33,514 bases of DNA. It comes from CAZGRP01 sp964527995. Its GTDB lineage: Bacteria > Zhuqueibacterota > Zhuqueibacteria > Oceanimicrobiales > CAZGRP01. The position numbers and the translations under genes were made by a program. Below are positions 1 to 8,795 of this stretch, piece by piece; positions within the stretch are counted from its first letter, which is position 1, and every line of letters begins with the position of its first letter. The notes under the pieces were generated by a model, which saw only the letters and a program-made list of their open reading frames with translations, made no database searches and was not told the DNA's origin. The stretch spans positions 1 through 33,514 of the forward strand of contig CAZGRP010000046.1 in assembly GCA_964527995.1 (NCBI GenBank), in the 5' to 3' direction.

Positions 1-1
1 T

Positions 2-2527
2 CTCGAGACTCTTTTCAGCCGCATCCGCGATGCCGAGACAGCCTTCGATGAGAAACAGGCCAGGCTCCAGGCCGTGGAAGTAAAGTACCGCGAACGCCGT
101 ACCCGCCTGCAACAACTCGAGGCGCGCCGCCTGGAACTGGTCAATGAAGTAAGCGAGATGCGCAACGCTTCGGAACGGTTGAAGGCCCAGCGCGACCACC
201 TGCTGCAGCGTATGGCGACGCTGCGCCGCCAAACCGAGGAGTCCGAGATGCTCGAGCGTGTGCGGCAGGAAAAACTCGATGCCCTGGAGCAGGAGAAGAT
301 CGATCTGGAACGCGAAATCGAATCGCTCCAGCATCAGTTTCGGCAAAGCGAACGTCAGATCGAGCAGGTGCGCAACGAACTGGACGAGATCCGTCAGGCT
401 TTGGTCCAGGACAAGGGCAGGCTGCAGACGTTGCGCGAGCGCATTACCTTGTTGCAGCGTTTCCTGGAGAACTACGAAGACCATCCGGAGGGCGTCCGCT
501 ACCTGCTTCTCGAAGGCGGCCTCAACGGCTCCTGCCTCGGCACGCTCGCAGACGTGATCGATGTCGAGCCCAAGTATCGCCGGGCTCTGGAAACGGCGCT
601 TGGCGAGGCTGCTGTATCTCTTCTTGTGGCCCAGTCCGACAAGGCTTTCGAAGGAATTCAGGCGCTGAAACAAAGCGAGAAGGGCTCGGTCACCTTCCTG
701 CCCCTGGAGAGGTTTCGGCAGAATGGCAACGGGGCCTCCAAGGGGCTGGATCTCTCTGCATTGCAGGATGTTCATGGCTGGGCGTATGATTTTGTCAAAA
801 CCGACAGCGAGTACGCTGCAGTAGTCAAAGCTCTGATCGGCGATACCCTGATCGTGTCGGATCTGGACGCGGCCCGGCGAATGGCGCGCGACCTGGCAGA
901 CCGGCACCTCAACTTCGTGACACTCGAAGGCGAGCTGATTTCGACCTGGGGTCCGATCCGCGGCGGCAACGGTCATGTCGAAAGTGGCGTAGTCGGGCGC
1001 CGGGCTCACATCGATGAGCTGAACGTCGAGCTGGAGGCGATCACGCATCGCCGCCACGAGCACGAGCGCCGCCGCGACGAGTTGGAGGCGAAACTGGAGG
1101 AGCTTGCGACGCGGCGCGCCGAGGCAAGCCGTACGGTCGAGGCAAAGCTTCATGACCTGCAGGAGTGTGAAGTCAAGCTGGCGCAGCTTCGGTTCGAAGT
1201 CGGCAAAGGGGAGGAGGAGCGCGAGTTGTACCGGTCGGAGGTCGCCCGCCTCGAAGAAGAACTGCGGGAGCTGGAGGGGGACGCGGCGGCTGCCTCTCCA
1301 GAGATGATGGCGCTGGAGGAGCGCCGGGCCGAGCTGGACGCCGACTATTTGTCGCAGGTTCAGGCCATCAGCGAGCTGGAGGCCGAGCTGGAATCACAGC
1401 GCAAGATTGTGCGCCAGGCCGAGGTTGCGCTGGTCGCCCTGAAAGGGGAGGAGCGCAACCTGCAGCAGGAGATCCGGCGGGCCGGCCAGACGATGGCGGA
1501 GATCCAGGAGGCTATCGGCCAGCGGCACCAGGAAATCGCTGACATCGGCCGCGAGCAGGAGGAGTTGGACCAGCGCGTCGAGGCGTTGCGCCAGGAGCTG
1601 GGGGCTGAGTTCAGCCGGCGTGAGGAGATAGAAAAGGAGGTGTCGGAGCTCGAGGCAACGTATCGGGCGCATAAAGAAAGAGTGGAGGAGCGCGACCGCG
1701 CCCTCCGGGGTGTGCGGCAGGAACGTGATCAGGCCTCCGAGCTCTTGCACCAGGCCGAGCTTCGCATCGCCGAGTTGAAGATGGAGTTGGAGAACACCCG
1801 CCGGCATATCCGCGAGGCCTATGAGATCGAGGTTACGCGATCGAGCGAGCCGCTGGACCGGGACCCGGAGGAGATGGAGCGGGAAATCGAGGCCGTCAAG
1901 AACCGCCTGAAGGGGCTCGGCGCGGTCAATATGCTGGCCTTGAAGGAATATGAAAAGGAAAAGGAACGGCTCGACTTTCTGGTGAGCCAGAGGGACGACC
2001 TGCTTGAGGCCGCCGGGAACCTGAACGAGACGATCCGGTTGATCAACGAGACTGCGCGCCAGAAATTCATGGCTGTGTTCGACCAAGTGCGCGAGAACTT
2101 TGTGCGTGTATTCCAGAACTTTTTCCCCAATGGACAGGCGACGCTGCGTCTGGCCGACGATGAGGACCCGCTCGAGGCCGACATCGTCATCGAGGCCAGC
2201 CCCAAGGGACGACGCTTGAGTTCGATCACGCTGTTGTCGGGCGGCGAAAAAATACTGACTGCCATCTCTCTTTTGTTCGCGGTCTACCTGGTCAAGCCAA
2301 GCCCCTTTTGCATCCTCGATGAGGTCGACGCGCCTCTGGACGACAGTAACATCGGCCAGTTCGTGCAGGCACTGCGGAACTTCTCACGCGATACTCAGTT
2401 TATTGTCGTCACGCACAACAAGCTGACGATGCGTGCCGCCAATACACTCTATGGCATCACCATGGAGGAGGAGGGAATCTCCAAGGTCGTCTCAGTCCAG
2501 TTCGAGGAGACAGAGGAGGCAGCGTAG
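2..2527 (+). CDS. smc: Chromosome segregation protein SMC, 3' part (5' end outside window)
   Basis: The reading frame is open to the left edge, so the N-terminal ATPase lobe with Walker A lies outside the window. The visible 841 codons run from the end of the first coiled coil through the hinge (about nt 440-1000, ending in a GPIRGGNG-type loop), a long charged second coiled coil, and the C-terminal ABC lobe. The ABC signature LSGGEK is at nt 2234-2251, followed by a Walker B/D-loop (ILDEVDAPLDD) and the switch histidine in VVTHNK. SMC dimers bind ScpA/ScpB, entrap DNA and organise the chromosome; this is known for the family. A GTG at nt 74 is internal and not a start. Nothing looks broken. 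Confidence is very high because signature, Walker B and hinge are all intact and in order. Confidence 0.97.
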   Translation, partial: LETLFSRIRDAETAFDEKQARLQAVEVKYRERRTRLQQLEARRLELVNEVSEMRNASERLKAQRDHLLQRMATLRRQTEESEMLERVRQEKLDALEQEKIDLEREIESLQHQFRQSERQIEQVRNELDEIRQALVQDKGRLQTLRERITLLQRFLENYEDHPEGVRYLLLEGGLNGSCLGTLADVIDVEPKYRRALETALGEAAVSLLVAQSDKAFEGIQALKQSEKGSVTFLPLERFRQNGNGASKGLDLSALQDVHGWAYDFVKTDSEYAAVVKALIGDTLIVSDLDAARRMARDLADRHLNFVTLEGELISTWGPIRGGNGHVESGVVGRRAHIDELNVELEAITHRRHEHERRRDELEAKLEELATRRAEASRTVEAKLHDLQECEVKLAQLRFEVGKGEEERELYRSEVARLEEELRELEGDAAAASPEMMALEERRAELDADYLSQVQAISELEAELESQRKIVRQAEVALVALKGEERNLQQEIRRAGQTMAEIQEAIGQRHQEIADIGREQEELDQRVEALRQELGAEFSRREEIEKEVSELEATYRAHKERVEERDRALRGVRQERDQASELLHQAELRIAELKMELENTRRHIREAYEIEVTRSSEPLDRDPEEMEREIEAVKNRLKGLGAVNMLALKEYEKEKERLDFLVSQRDDLLEAAGNLNETIRLINETARQKFMAVFDQVRENFVRVFQNFFPNGQATLRLADDEDPLEADIVIEASPKGRRLSSITLLSGGEKILTAISLLFAVYLVKPSPFCILDEVDAPLDDSNIGQFVQALRNFSRDTQFIVVTHNKLTMRAANTLYGITMEEEGISKVVSVQFEETEEAA

Positions 2528-2799
2528 CGGCTACGCGCCTGCGCGCTGGCCTGCCTGCGACTTCACACGGCTCTGGCACTCCATGTCCCGCGCCGCCCCC
2601 CAACCGTGCCTGCAACATGCTCGGAAATCATGCCGGCACTCGATTCATTCCCGGCAAGCGGCCACGTCGCGCATGTCGATCCGCGTATGGAACTTTCCGC
2701 CGGCTGGAGTGGTTTTCTCGTCGCAGACAGAGTCCCTCGAAGTGTGACTCCGCTGGATGTCCTCAATGAAGTCTCGCCCATTCAGGGAGGTTGATTCCC
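2528..2799. other. Intergenic region between smc and the GWxTD gene
   Basis: This 272-nt stretch holds no ORF that resembles a protein and no clear hairpin plus T-tract. The only supported signal is a strong Shine-Dalgarno, AGGGAGG at 2784-2790, nine bases before the ATG at 2800. I could not find a convincing sigma-70 promoter. Confidence 0.5.
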
Positions 2800-4197
2800 A
2801 TGAAGTGGTCACGACGCGTTTCCTACGGCTTGCTGCTTCTTGCCGCAGCCTGGCTTTGTCGCGTGCCGATGGCTGCAGCGCAGCAAGGGGGCGACCGGGC
2901 ACAGTCGCTGCCGTTTGAAGTGGACTATGCAAAGTTCAAAATGGGCGGCGGATATGTGCAACTGGAGGTGTACTACTCGCTGTTCCGCCACCGTCTGACC
3001 TTTCTTCCCGCTGATGGAAGATTCGAGGCCCGCTTCGCTGTGGAGATCTGGCTAACGCAACAAGATTCGCTGGTGGCCCGGGACAAGTGGACGCTGCGCA
3101 CACTGGCCAACACCCTCGAGGATGTCACGCCGACGCAGAAAGTGTTCACGCAAACGCGCTTCACTTTGCTACCCGGCGCCTACCGTTTGAGAACACGGGT
3201 CACCGACTTGAACTCCGGCATTTTCGGGGAGAAGGCGGGAATCGTCCGAATCGCTCCCCTGCCCACAGACCGGATCACCCTGAGTGACATCGAACTTTCG
3301 GCACGGATCACCCGCGACACCCTTGAGACGCTCTATCTGAAAAACGGCTTGACGGTCGTTCCGAACCCGAGCGGCGTGTATGGGCTTCCCATGCCGCTGC
3401 TCTACAGCTATTCGGAGATCTACAACCTGCACCCGAGCGACCAGAACTACACTGTCGCCTACACGATTCTGGATGAGAACAAGAACATCGTCAAGAGGCT
3501 GCCGGTGAAGACCAAGGCCAAGGCGGCAGCAAATCTGGTGGAAGTCGGCGGAATCAATGTCGTCAGTCTGGCCAACGGCCGGTACTATTTGCGTTTGACG
3601 GTCACCGACGAAGAGACTGGGGAGTCGGCCAGCACCGAGAAGAGGTTCTACGTCTTCAAAGGAGCCCCAAGCGCAGGCGCACCCGACGCTCAGGCAGCCG
3701 ACAGTAGCGACTGGCGTCTGGAGTACAGGCAGTACACTGCCAAGCGACTCGACGAGGAGTTCCAGGCGGCGCGCTACATTGCCACCAAGGGAGAAGCCGA
3801 TGCCTTTGCGAAGCTCACCATTGAACAGAAGCGTCAGTTCCTCATCGACTTCTGGACTCGTCGTGATCCTACACCGGGGACAGTGAACAACGAATACCGC
3901 GAAGACTATCTCGAGCGCCTTCGTTACGCCAACGCGAAGTTCGGAGGATTGGGCGCTGGCTGGCGCACCGACCGCGGCCGCGTTCTGCTGATCTACGGCC
4001 GGCCGGACGAGATCGAACGTTTTCCGAGCAGCGGCGGATCAAGGGCCTACGAAATCTGGCACTACTTCTCCATCCAGGGTGGCGTCGATTTCGTTTTTGT
4101 GGATCGCAAGGGCTTTGGCAACCTGCAATTGGTACACTCGACTGCTCGGGGAGAAATCAGCGATCCGGACTGGACCCGCTGGGTCACCACCAACTGA
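2800..4197 (+). CDS. Exported GWxTD domain-containing protein
   Basis: This 465-residue protein begins with a signal peptide: basic MKWSRR, a hydrophobic core at about residues 8-20, and a likely cleavage after AAA near residue 27. I therefore place it in the periplasm or outside the cell. The C-terminal third carries the motif that names the family, GWRTD at residues 387-391, followed by RGRVLLIYGRPDEIE and a conserved aromatic segment ending near DPDWTRW. The middle (residues about 40-290) looks beta-rich and Ig-like. GWxTD proteins are widespread in FCB-type and Acidobacteria-type genomes, and their biochemical role is not known to me. ATG 2800 is chosen because AGGGAGG lies 9 nt upstream; the TTG at 2791 directly abuts that site and is unlikely. 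It stands alone between smc and a 530-nt gap. Confidence 0.85.
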   Translation: MKWSRRVSYGLLLLAAAWLCRVPMAAAQQGGDRAQSLPFEVDYAKFKMGGGYVQLEVYYSLFRHRLTFLPADGRFEARFAVEIWLTQQDSLVARDKWTLRTLANTLEDVTPTQKVFTQTRFTLLPGAYRLRTRVTDLNSGIFGEKAGIVRIAPLPTDRITLSDIELSARITRDTLETLYLKNGLTVVPNPSGVYGLPMPLLYSYSEIYNLHPSDQNYTVAYTILDENKNIVKRLPVKTKAKAAANLVEVGGINVVSLANGRYYLRLTVTDEETGESASTEKRFYVFKGAPSAGAPDAQAADSSDWRLEYRQYTAKRLDEEFQAARYIATKGEADAFAKLTIEQKRQFLIDFWTRRDPTPGTVNNEYREDYLERLRYANAKFGGLGAGWRTDRGRVLLIYGRPDEIERFPSSGGSRAYEIWHYFSIQGGVDFVFVDRKGFGNLQLVHSTARGEISDPDWTRWVTTN

Positions 4198-4727
4198 GCC
4201 GGTGTGAGACCAACGCCAGGAAATTGCCTGCCACGCAACCACACGGCCTTTCATGGAGGATGAGGCCGTCGTGTGCGCTCGCCTCCCGTAGTCCGTCCCG
4301 GAATCCAGCTTTCTGAACGAAGGGAATCCTCTCAACCCCAATTCCCCATTCGAACTGCGTCTCTCCACCCACCTGCGAGCAAGCAAATCTGCTGACCACG
4401 GAAGCCCACCGGGTTTCACCGGAAAGGAAGCAGGGGCATTTTGTGCTCGTCCGTATTGTCCGCGGTCAGATCTTTGTCTTGGAAAAAGAACCTCCGCTGG
4501 ACTGCACGAGCCGCCTGCCACTTTCTGATTCTCGATCCAGGTTCTGACACCTTTTCCACCGCCATTCGGCGCTTGCGGCGCCAAAGTATGCACGCCAAGG
4601 CGTCGATATACAAATAGGGTGATGGATCGAGACGAGCCCGATGGCACGCCGGGACTGCCTTAATGTTTCACGGTCGTATGCCGATGTAACATGCAAGAGA
4701 ACCTGGAAATTAGAAAGGGATCCGCGA
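4198..4727. other. 530-nt gene-poor intergenic region
   Basis: No reading frame here resembles a known protein; the minus-strand frames are arginine/serine-rich shadows. Two hairpins are visible: ACGGCCTT at 4243-4250 pairs with TGAGGCCGT ending at 4269 (with one wobble), and GGCGC/GCGCC at 4568-4572 and 4578-4582 with a 5-nt loop. Neither is followed by a T-run, so they are not clear terminators. A near-palindrome ATGTAACAT at 4684-4692 sits 36 nt before the MerR-like gene and could be an operator or -10 region, but this is weak. A Shine-Dalgarno AAAGGGA at 4714-4720 serves the next gene. Confidence 0.45.
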
Positions 4728-5000
4728 ATGAAGAACACGCATTGGCTAAGCAGCTCGGAGGTCACCCGGAAACTGGACATCAGCCTCCGGCAACTCTACT
4801 ACTGGGAGCTAAAGGGGATCGTGAAACCGAAGCTGGTCACCATGGGGTCGCGTGAGTTCAAGCGCTATTCGTTGCGCGATGTTGAAGTGCTCAAAAGGGT
4901 GAAGGATTATCTCGATCAGGGGTACACGCTGAACAGTGCCGTGCAGAAAGTCAACAACAACGGTCACGCCAAGGAAGGCACAGGTGGTTTCGGCGAGTGA
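4728..5000 (+). CDS. Small MerR-like winged-helix HTH protein
   Basis: This 90-residue protein is essentially one MerR-type DNA-binding domain. The helix-turn-helix is at about residues 6-25 (SSSEVTRKLDISLRQLYYWE), followed by a wing (KLVTMGSREFKRYS) and a second HTH-like helix pair (LRDVEVLKRVKDYLDQGYTL). There is no effector-binding or metal-binding C-terminal domain. The start is ATG 4728, with AAAGGGA 7 nt upstream; the longer in-frame ATG at 4641 has no comparable site and adds non-conserved sequence. Its stop overlaps the GTG start of the prepilin peptidase by 4 nt, so the two are probably translationally coupled. Its likely role is a transcription factor for the pilus locus or an adaptor-type HTH; that role is inference. 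Confidence 0.8.
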   Translation: MKNTHWLSSSEVTRKLDISLRQLYYWELKGIVKPKLVTMGSREFKRYSLRDVEVLKRVKDYLDQGYTLNSAVQKVNNNGHAKEGTGGFGE

Positions 5001-5791
5001 CGCCCGCAACATTGGCCGCAAGGATGCCACTGGATTATCTGTTTGTGTTCATGGTCGGTTGTATCTTGGGAAGCTTTCTGAATGTTTGCATCTACAGGCT
5101 TCCTCGTGGAGAGTCGATTGTCGCTCCGGCCTCGCACTGCCCCAAGTGCAACCAGAAGATTCGGCCGCTGGACAATATCCCGGTTCTAAGCTTTCTTCTG
5201 CTCAGGGGCAAATGCCGCCACTGTCTCCAGCGGATCTCGCCGCGATACCCCCTGGTGGAGGTCCTGACCGGGATTCTCTTCGTTCTTTTTTTCGCCCGCG
5301 CCGGTTGGAGTGTCGACTTCGTCCGTTTTACTGTGCTGGCGTCGATCCTGATCCCCGTAGCCTTCATCGATCTCGAGTACAAGCTGATCCTCAACGTTTT
5401 CACTCTCCCTGGGATGGTGTTCGGCCTGGTCCTGCAGCTCCTGCTCAACCCAGCCCGCTGGCAACAACCCGTGATTGGCATTCTGGCGGGGGCTGGCTTC
5501 ATCTACCTCGTCCGGCTGGTCGGCAACCTGCTTCTGAAACAGGAGAGCATGGGGCTCGGCGACGTCAAGCTGGCTGCGATGATCGGCGCTTTCCTGGGAC
5601 CCAGGGTTGTGCTGGTGCTGCTCCTGGCTTTTTTCATCGCGGCGCCGGTAGCGGCTGTGGTGATGGCGGTCCACCGCTTTCAGGCACGCCGGGAGATCCC
5701 CTTCGGGCCCTTTATCGTCGCCGCGACCATTGTGTTCACACTTGCCGGCGATCAACTTCTGAAGGCCTACCTGAGACTTCTGGGGTACTGA
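4997..5791 (+). CDS. pilD: Prepilin peptidase / N-methyltransferase (A24 family)
   Basis: This 264-residue polytopic inner-membrane protein removes the leader of type IV prepilins and methylates the new N-terminus. The N-terminal part has the methyltransferase-type zinc motif of two CxxC pairs (CPKC and CRHC around residues 49-75) with the conserved PLDNIPVLSF between them. The two catalytic aspartates of the aspartic peptidase are in FIDLEYK (about residue 124) and in GLGDVKL (GxGD motif, about residue 190). About six to eight hydrophobic segments are visible. The start is GTG 4997, overlapping the preceding stop; ATG 5024 is possible but has a cramped ribosome site. Its substrate in this window is the prepilin at 15835. 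Confidence 0.94.
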   Translation: MTPATLAARMPLDYLFVFMVGCILGSFLNVCIYRLPRGESIVAPASHCPKCNQKIRPLDNIPVLSFLLLRGKCRHCLQRISPRYPLVEVLTGILFVLFFARAGWSVDFVRFTVLASILIPVAFIDLEYKLILNVFTLPGMVFGLVLQLLLNPARWQQPVIGILAGAGFIYLVRLVGNLLLKQESMGLGDVKLAAMIGAFLGPRVVLVLLLAFFIAAPVAAVVMAVHRFQARREIPFGPFIVAATIVFTLAGDQLLKAYLRLLGY

Positions 5792-5937
5792 CGGGGGCCT
5801 CTCGACGTTCTGCCGCGGATGCCTGAGGTCACATTGGCCGGGCCGCTCTCATGCCCGGCAGAGAAATGCCGCGGTTGCCGCATGCACCGAACCGAGACCG
5901 CAGCGCGCAAATGGAATCAAGCAAGGAAGGAGAAGAA

Positions 5938-7476
5938 TTGGAGTTCGTAGCGGATCGGAATTCGCTGGCGGGGACAGGCACCTCAGTGGCCGACGTCGGG
6001 CCGCGGGCTTCGTCACGACGCGGCTTTTTCGACCTTGTGCGCCTGGCCGCCACCAGTCTGTGGGGGCGCAAGACCTGTCTGGCGGTCTGGAGCCCAGACT
6101 CATCCGTGGTGCACGTTTCCACCTCCCGGCCGCTGAGATACGCGGATCTGAAGCATCTCGAGAATGAGGTGCGCGCGGCTGCACGAAAGGAAGGGCTGAT
6201 GGAAGGCGGAGCGGCCCTGCAACTTTCTGTGAACGGTAGCTCGGCGCGCGCCGCCGATGATGGCTCGGCCGAGCCTCTGGTTCAGACGCTGGCACTCCCG
6301 GTGTCGATGGATGGTGAGCCAGCCGGTGTGATCGTCTTGGGTGCCTTCTCGCGGCTGTGGACCCGCTCTCAGGAGAAGCTCATCCGCCGGAAGGCACGTG
6401 AGGCCGCGGAGGCGTTGCGGCTGCTATGGGAGCTGATCCTCGGCGAGCGCGATCGCTACCACGCCCTGCTGGAAGTTTCGTTGGAGGGCTACATCCTTTG
6501 CGACTGGCACAAGCAGATCCTGTTTCATAACCCTTCGGCGCTGCGGCTTCTCGATCTCGACCCTGACGGTGATCAGCGCGCGACTCTTTCGCGGGCGATG
6601 GAAACGATGGGCCTGGCTGCCTTCATCAACGAGGCCATGCAGCACGGCATCTTTGAACTCAACAAGATTTTCACGACCGGTGAGGGGCGAGAGCGCATTG
6701 TCGGTGTGAACATCAAACTGTTGCGCCAGCCCGGCGGCAAGGAGATCGGCTGGCTCCTTACCTTGCGGGATGTCACCGCCGCCTGGGAGGTGGATCGCAT
6801 GAAATCGATGCTTTCGGTGGCCAGTCACGAGATCAATACACCCCTGGCTTCGGTGCAGAACGCCGTCGACCTGCTATTGGACAGGGAAATCGGTGATCTG
6901 AACGAACGGCAGGAGCGCTGTCTGGAGGTGATCCACAGCGACGTGAGCAGACTGCGCCAGTTGCTGCGCGACCTGCTGGACCTGTCGGTGCTGGATCGCC
7001 GCGAGGCCCAGCTGGATCGGCGGCACTCGGTGAAGCTGAGTTACATCGCCCGCAAGGTGGCCGACTCGTTCGAGTGGCTGGCTGAGGAACGCCAGATCGC
7101 TCTTCGTGTGCAGATTCCCGATGACATCCCAGAGGTCCAGGGTGACCGAGATCGGATCACCCAGGTGTTTGTCAACCTGATCGACAACGCTTTGCGATTT
7201 ACCCCGCCACAGGGCGAGGTCGAGGTAAAGACCGTGGAGAACGCCAGCGAAATCGTCGTGAGTGTGCGCGACACAGGCGTGGGAATCGCGGCCGATGACC
7301 TCGAGCGTATCTTCGAGAAATTCGAGCAGTCGGACAATCTCTTGCCGGGTGCGGAACGTGGCTACGGACTTGGATTGAGCATCGCCAAAGAGATCGTCCA
7401 TGGGCACCGCGGTCGCATTTGGGTGGAGAGCACCGTCGGCAAGGGCAGCACTTTCTATTTCAGTCTACCCAAATAG
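5938..7476 (+). CDS. Soluble PAS-domain sensor histidine kinase
   Basis: Numbering from TTG 5938 gives 512 residues. Region 20-150 resembles a degenerate GAF-type sensor (LALPVSMDGEPAGVIVLG). A PAS domain follows at about 175-275 (LLEVSLEGYILCDWHKQIL...). The dimerisation/phosphoacceptor motif is ASHEINTPL with H297, and the HATPase domain shows the N box (NLIDNAL), DTGVGIA and GYGLGLSIAKEI. No membrane helix is evident, so it should sense a cytoplasmic signal. The start is uncertain: TTG 5938 has AAGGAG 5 nt upstream, whereas ATG 5851, 5866 and 5911 have weak sites and add non-conserved sequence. It is followed after 5 nt by a receiver, its most likely partner. Known for the family: autophosphorylation on His and transfer to receiver aspartates. 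Confidence 0.92.
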   Translation: MEFVADRNSLAGTGTSVADVGPRASSRRGFFDLVRLAATSLWGRKTCLAVWSPDSSVVHVSTSRPLRYADLKHLENEVRAAARKEGLMEGGAALQLSVNGSSARAADDGSAEPLVQTLALPVSMDGEPAGVIVLGAFSRLWTRSQEKLIRRKAREAAEALRLLWELILGERDRYHALLEVSLEGYILCDWHKQILFHNPSALRLLDLDPDGDQRATLSRAMETMGLAAFINEAMQHGIFELNKIFTTGEGRERIVGVNIKLLRQPGGKEIGWLLTLRDVTAAWEVDRMKSMLSVASHEINTPLASVQNAVDLLLDREIGDLNERQERCLEVIHSDVSRLRQLLRDLLDLSVLDRREAQLDRRHSVKLSYIARKVADSFEWLAEERQIALRVQIPDDIPEVQGDRDRITQVFVNLIDNALRFTPPQGEVEVKTVENASEIVVSVRDTGVGIAADDLERIFEKFEQSDNLLPGAERGYGLGLSIAKEIVHGHRGRIWVESTVGKGSTFYFSLPK

Positions 7477-7481
7477 AGGCG

Positions 7482-7880
7482 ATGGCCAAGCGGATTCTGA
7501 TCATTGAGGACTACTCCCACGTGGTCGAGATCCTGAAGATGCGACTCGAAGCAGCGGGCTTCGAGGTCCTGGCTGCCTACGACGGCCAGCAGGGGCTGAA
7601 GCTGGCGCGCGACGAGATGCCGGACCTTATCATCCTCGACATCATGCTGCCCAAACTGAACGGCTACAAGGTGTGCCGGTTTCTGAAGTTTGATGCCCGA
7701 TACCGGCACATTCCGATCTTCATGCTCACCTCTCGTTCGAAGAAGAGCGATGAGGAGATCGGCCGGCAAACAGGCGCTGACGAGTACATCCTCAAACCGT
7801 ATGACCCGAAGGAGCTGATGAAATTGATCTTTCGCTACCTCGGACTGCCGGTACGGCGGACCGTCCAGCGCCGGGAATGA
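7482..7880 (+). CDS. Stand-alone response regulator receiver (CheY-like), first copy
   Basis: This 132-residue protein is a single REC domain with no output domain. The acidic pocket is E9-D10, the phosphoacceptor is D53 (ILDIMLP), and the switch residues are T83 and K105 (LKPYD). ATG 7482 follows the kinase stop by 5 nt with GAGGC just upstream. A longer in-frame start would overlap the kinase and is rejected. Its stop overlaps an ATG of the next frame (ATGA). A GYKVCRFLK segment after the phosphorylation loop is nearly identical in the second receiver at 10518, so the two are paralogues. It probably receives phosphate from the adjacent kinase and acts by protein-protein contact, perhaps on HDOD or PilB; that target is inference. 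Confidence 0.93.
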   Translation: MAKRILIIEDYSHVVEILKMRLEAAGFEVLAAYDGQQGLKLARDEMPDLIILDIMLPKLNGYKVCRFLKFDARYRHIPIFMLTSRSKKSDEEIGRQTGADEYILKPYDPKELMKLIFRYLGLPVRRTVQRRE

Positions 7881-7930
7881 CCCCAGGAGGCGCGGCGGAA
7901 GATTCTGACATGGCGGTAGGAGCAAAACCG

Positions 7931-8794
7931 ATGGCGGCTATAAAGACAGAAAACCTGATCCGAATGCTGGACCGGATCACCGACCTGCCCACCCTTCCTA
8001 CAGTCTACGCAAAAGTCGATACTCTCATCCAGAGTGACAGCGCCGCGGCTGAAGACGTTGCCGCCGTCATCGAAGCCGATCCGGCAATCAGTTACAAGAT
8101 CCTCAGGTTGGTGAATTCATCCTTCTTTGGCTTCAGTCGCAAAATCACCAAAGTGCAGCAGGCAGTGGTGCTCCTCGGCTTCAACACGGTGAGAAGCGCC
8201 GTGCTGTCGATCAGCGTCTTCGACTCTCTGAAGAGCAACGGGCCGACTGGTTTCGATCGGCGCGGCTTCTGGCAGCATTCCATGGCCACCGGTTTGATTG
8301 CCACCAGCCTGTGCCGAAACCTGGGGCTGTCGCAACTCGAGGATGCTTTTCCTGCCGGGGTGCTGCACGACCTGGGCAAGCTTTTCCTCGATAGTTATCT
8401 GCCTCAGTACTTTGCCCGCATACTTAACCTCGCGCTTGAGAAACAGATACTCGTCCGCGAGGCGGAGCGCGAAGTCCTTGGCACCTGCCACGCCGAGCTG
8501 GGCGAATACCTGATGGAGCGCTGGAAGCTGCCCCACGCACTGGTCGAGGCTGCAGCGCTTCACCACTCCCCGTCGATCATCCGGAGCAATCCACAGCTGG
8601 TCTGCCTCACTCATGTCGGCGACGTCCTGGCGCGGCGCCTGCGAATCGGGTCGGGCGGCGACCCCCTGGTGCCGGAGATCAACCCCTTTGCACTCGAAGA
8701 ACTGAACTTGACCGAGGACGACCTGGAGGCGCAGTTGCCGCTCATCGAGATGGAGGTGCAAAACTCTCGTGAGCTTTTGAATCTCGTGGAATAA
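7931..8794 (+). CDS. HDOD domain protein
   Basis: With ATG 7931 the protein has 287 residues. The HDOD fold is recognisable from LPTLPTVYAKV near the N-terminus through IEADPAISYKILRLVNSSFF, the VVLLGFNTVRSAVLSIS helix pair, and the HDLGKL motif at mid-length, which is the residual HD signature. HDOD proteins are non-catalytic HD-like regulators often linked to chemosensory, c-di-GMP and motility control in other bacteria. ATG 7931 is chosen for AGGAG at 7918-7922 with 8-nt spacing; ATG 7877 overlaps the receiver stop but lacks a good site. It sits between the receiver and the first PilB, with the PilB ATG one base after its stop, which implies one translation unit. Confidence 0.9.
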   Translation: MAAIKTENLIRMLDRITDLPTLPTVYAKVDTLIQSDSAAAEDVAAVIEADPAISYKILRLVNSSFFGFSRKITKVQQAVVLLGFNTVRSAVLSISVFDSLKSNGPTGFDRRGFWQHSMATGLIATSLCRNLGLSQLEDAFPAGVLHDLGKLFLDSYLPQYFARILNLALEKQILVREAEREVLGTCHAELGEYLMERWKLPHALVEAAALHHSPSIIRSNPQLVCLTHVGDVLARRLRIGSGGDPLVPEINPFALEELNLTEDDLEAQLPLIEMEVQNSRELLNLVE

Positions 8795-8795
8795 G

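Noticed and set aside
4642..4662. TGGCACG sequence resembling a sigma-54 -24 element
   Set aside because: No GC is found at the required 10-nt spacing, so the -12 element is absent.
4641..4727. N-terminal extension of the MerR-like protein from ATG 4641
   Set aside because: It has no ribosome-binding site and adds sequence unlike MerR domains; ATG 4728 has a good site.
4936..5826. A 296-codon + strand frame over the prepilin peptidase
   Set aside because: It is proline/arginine-rich and out of frame with a gene that has all A24 peptidase motifs.
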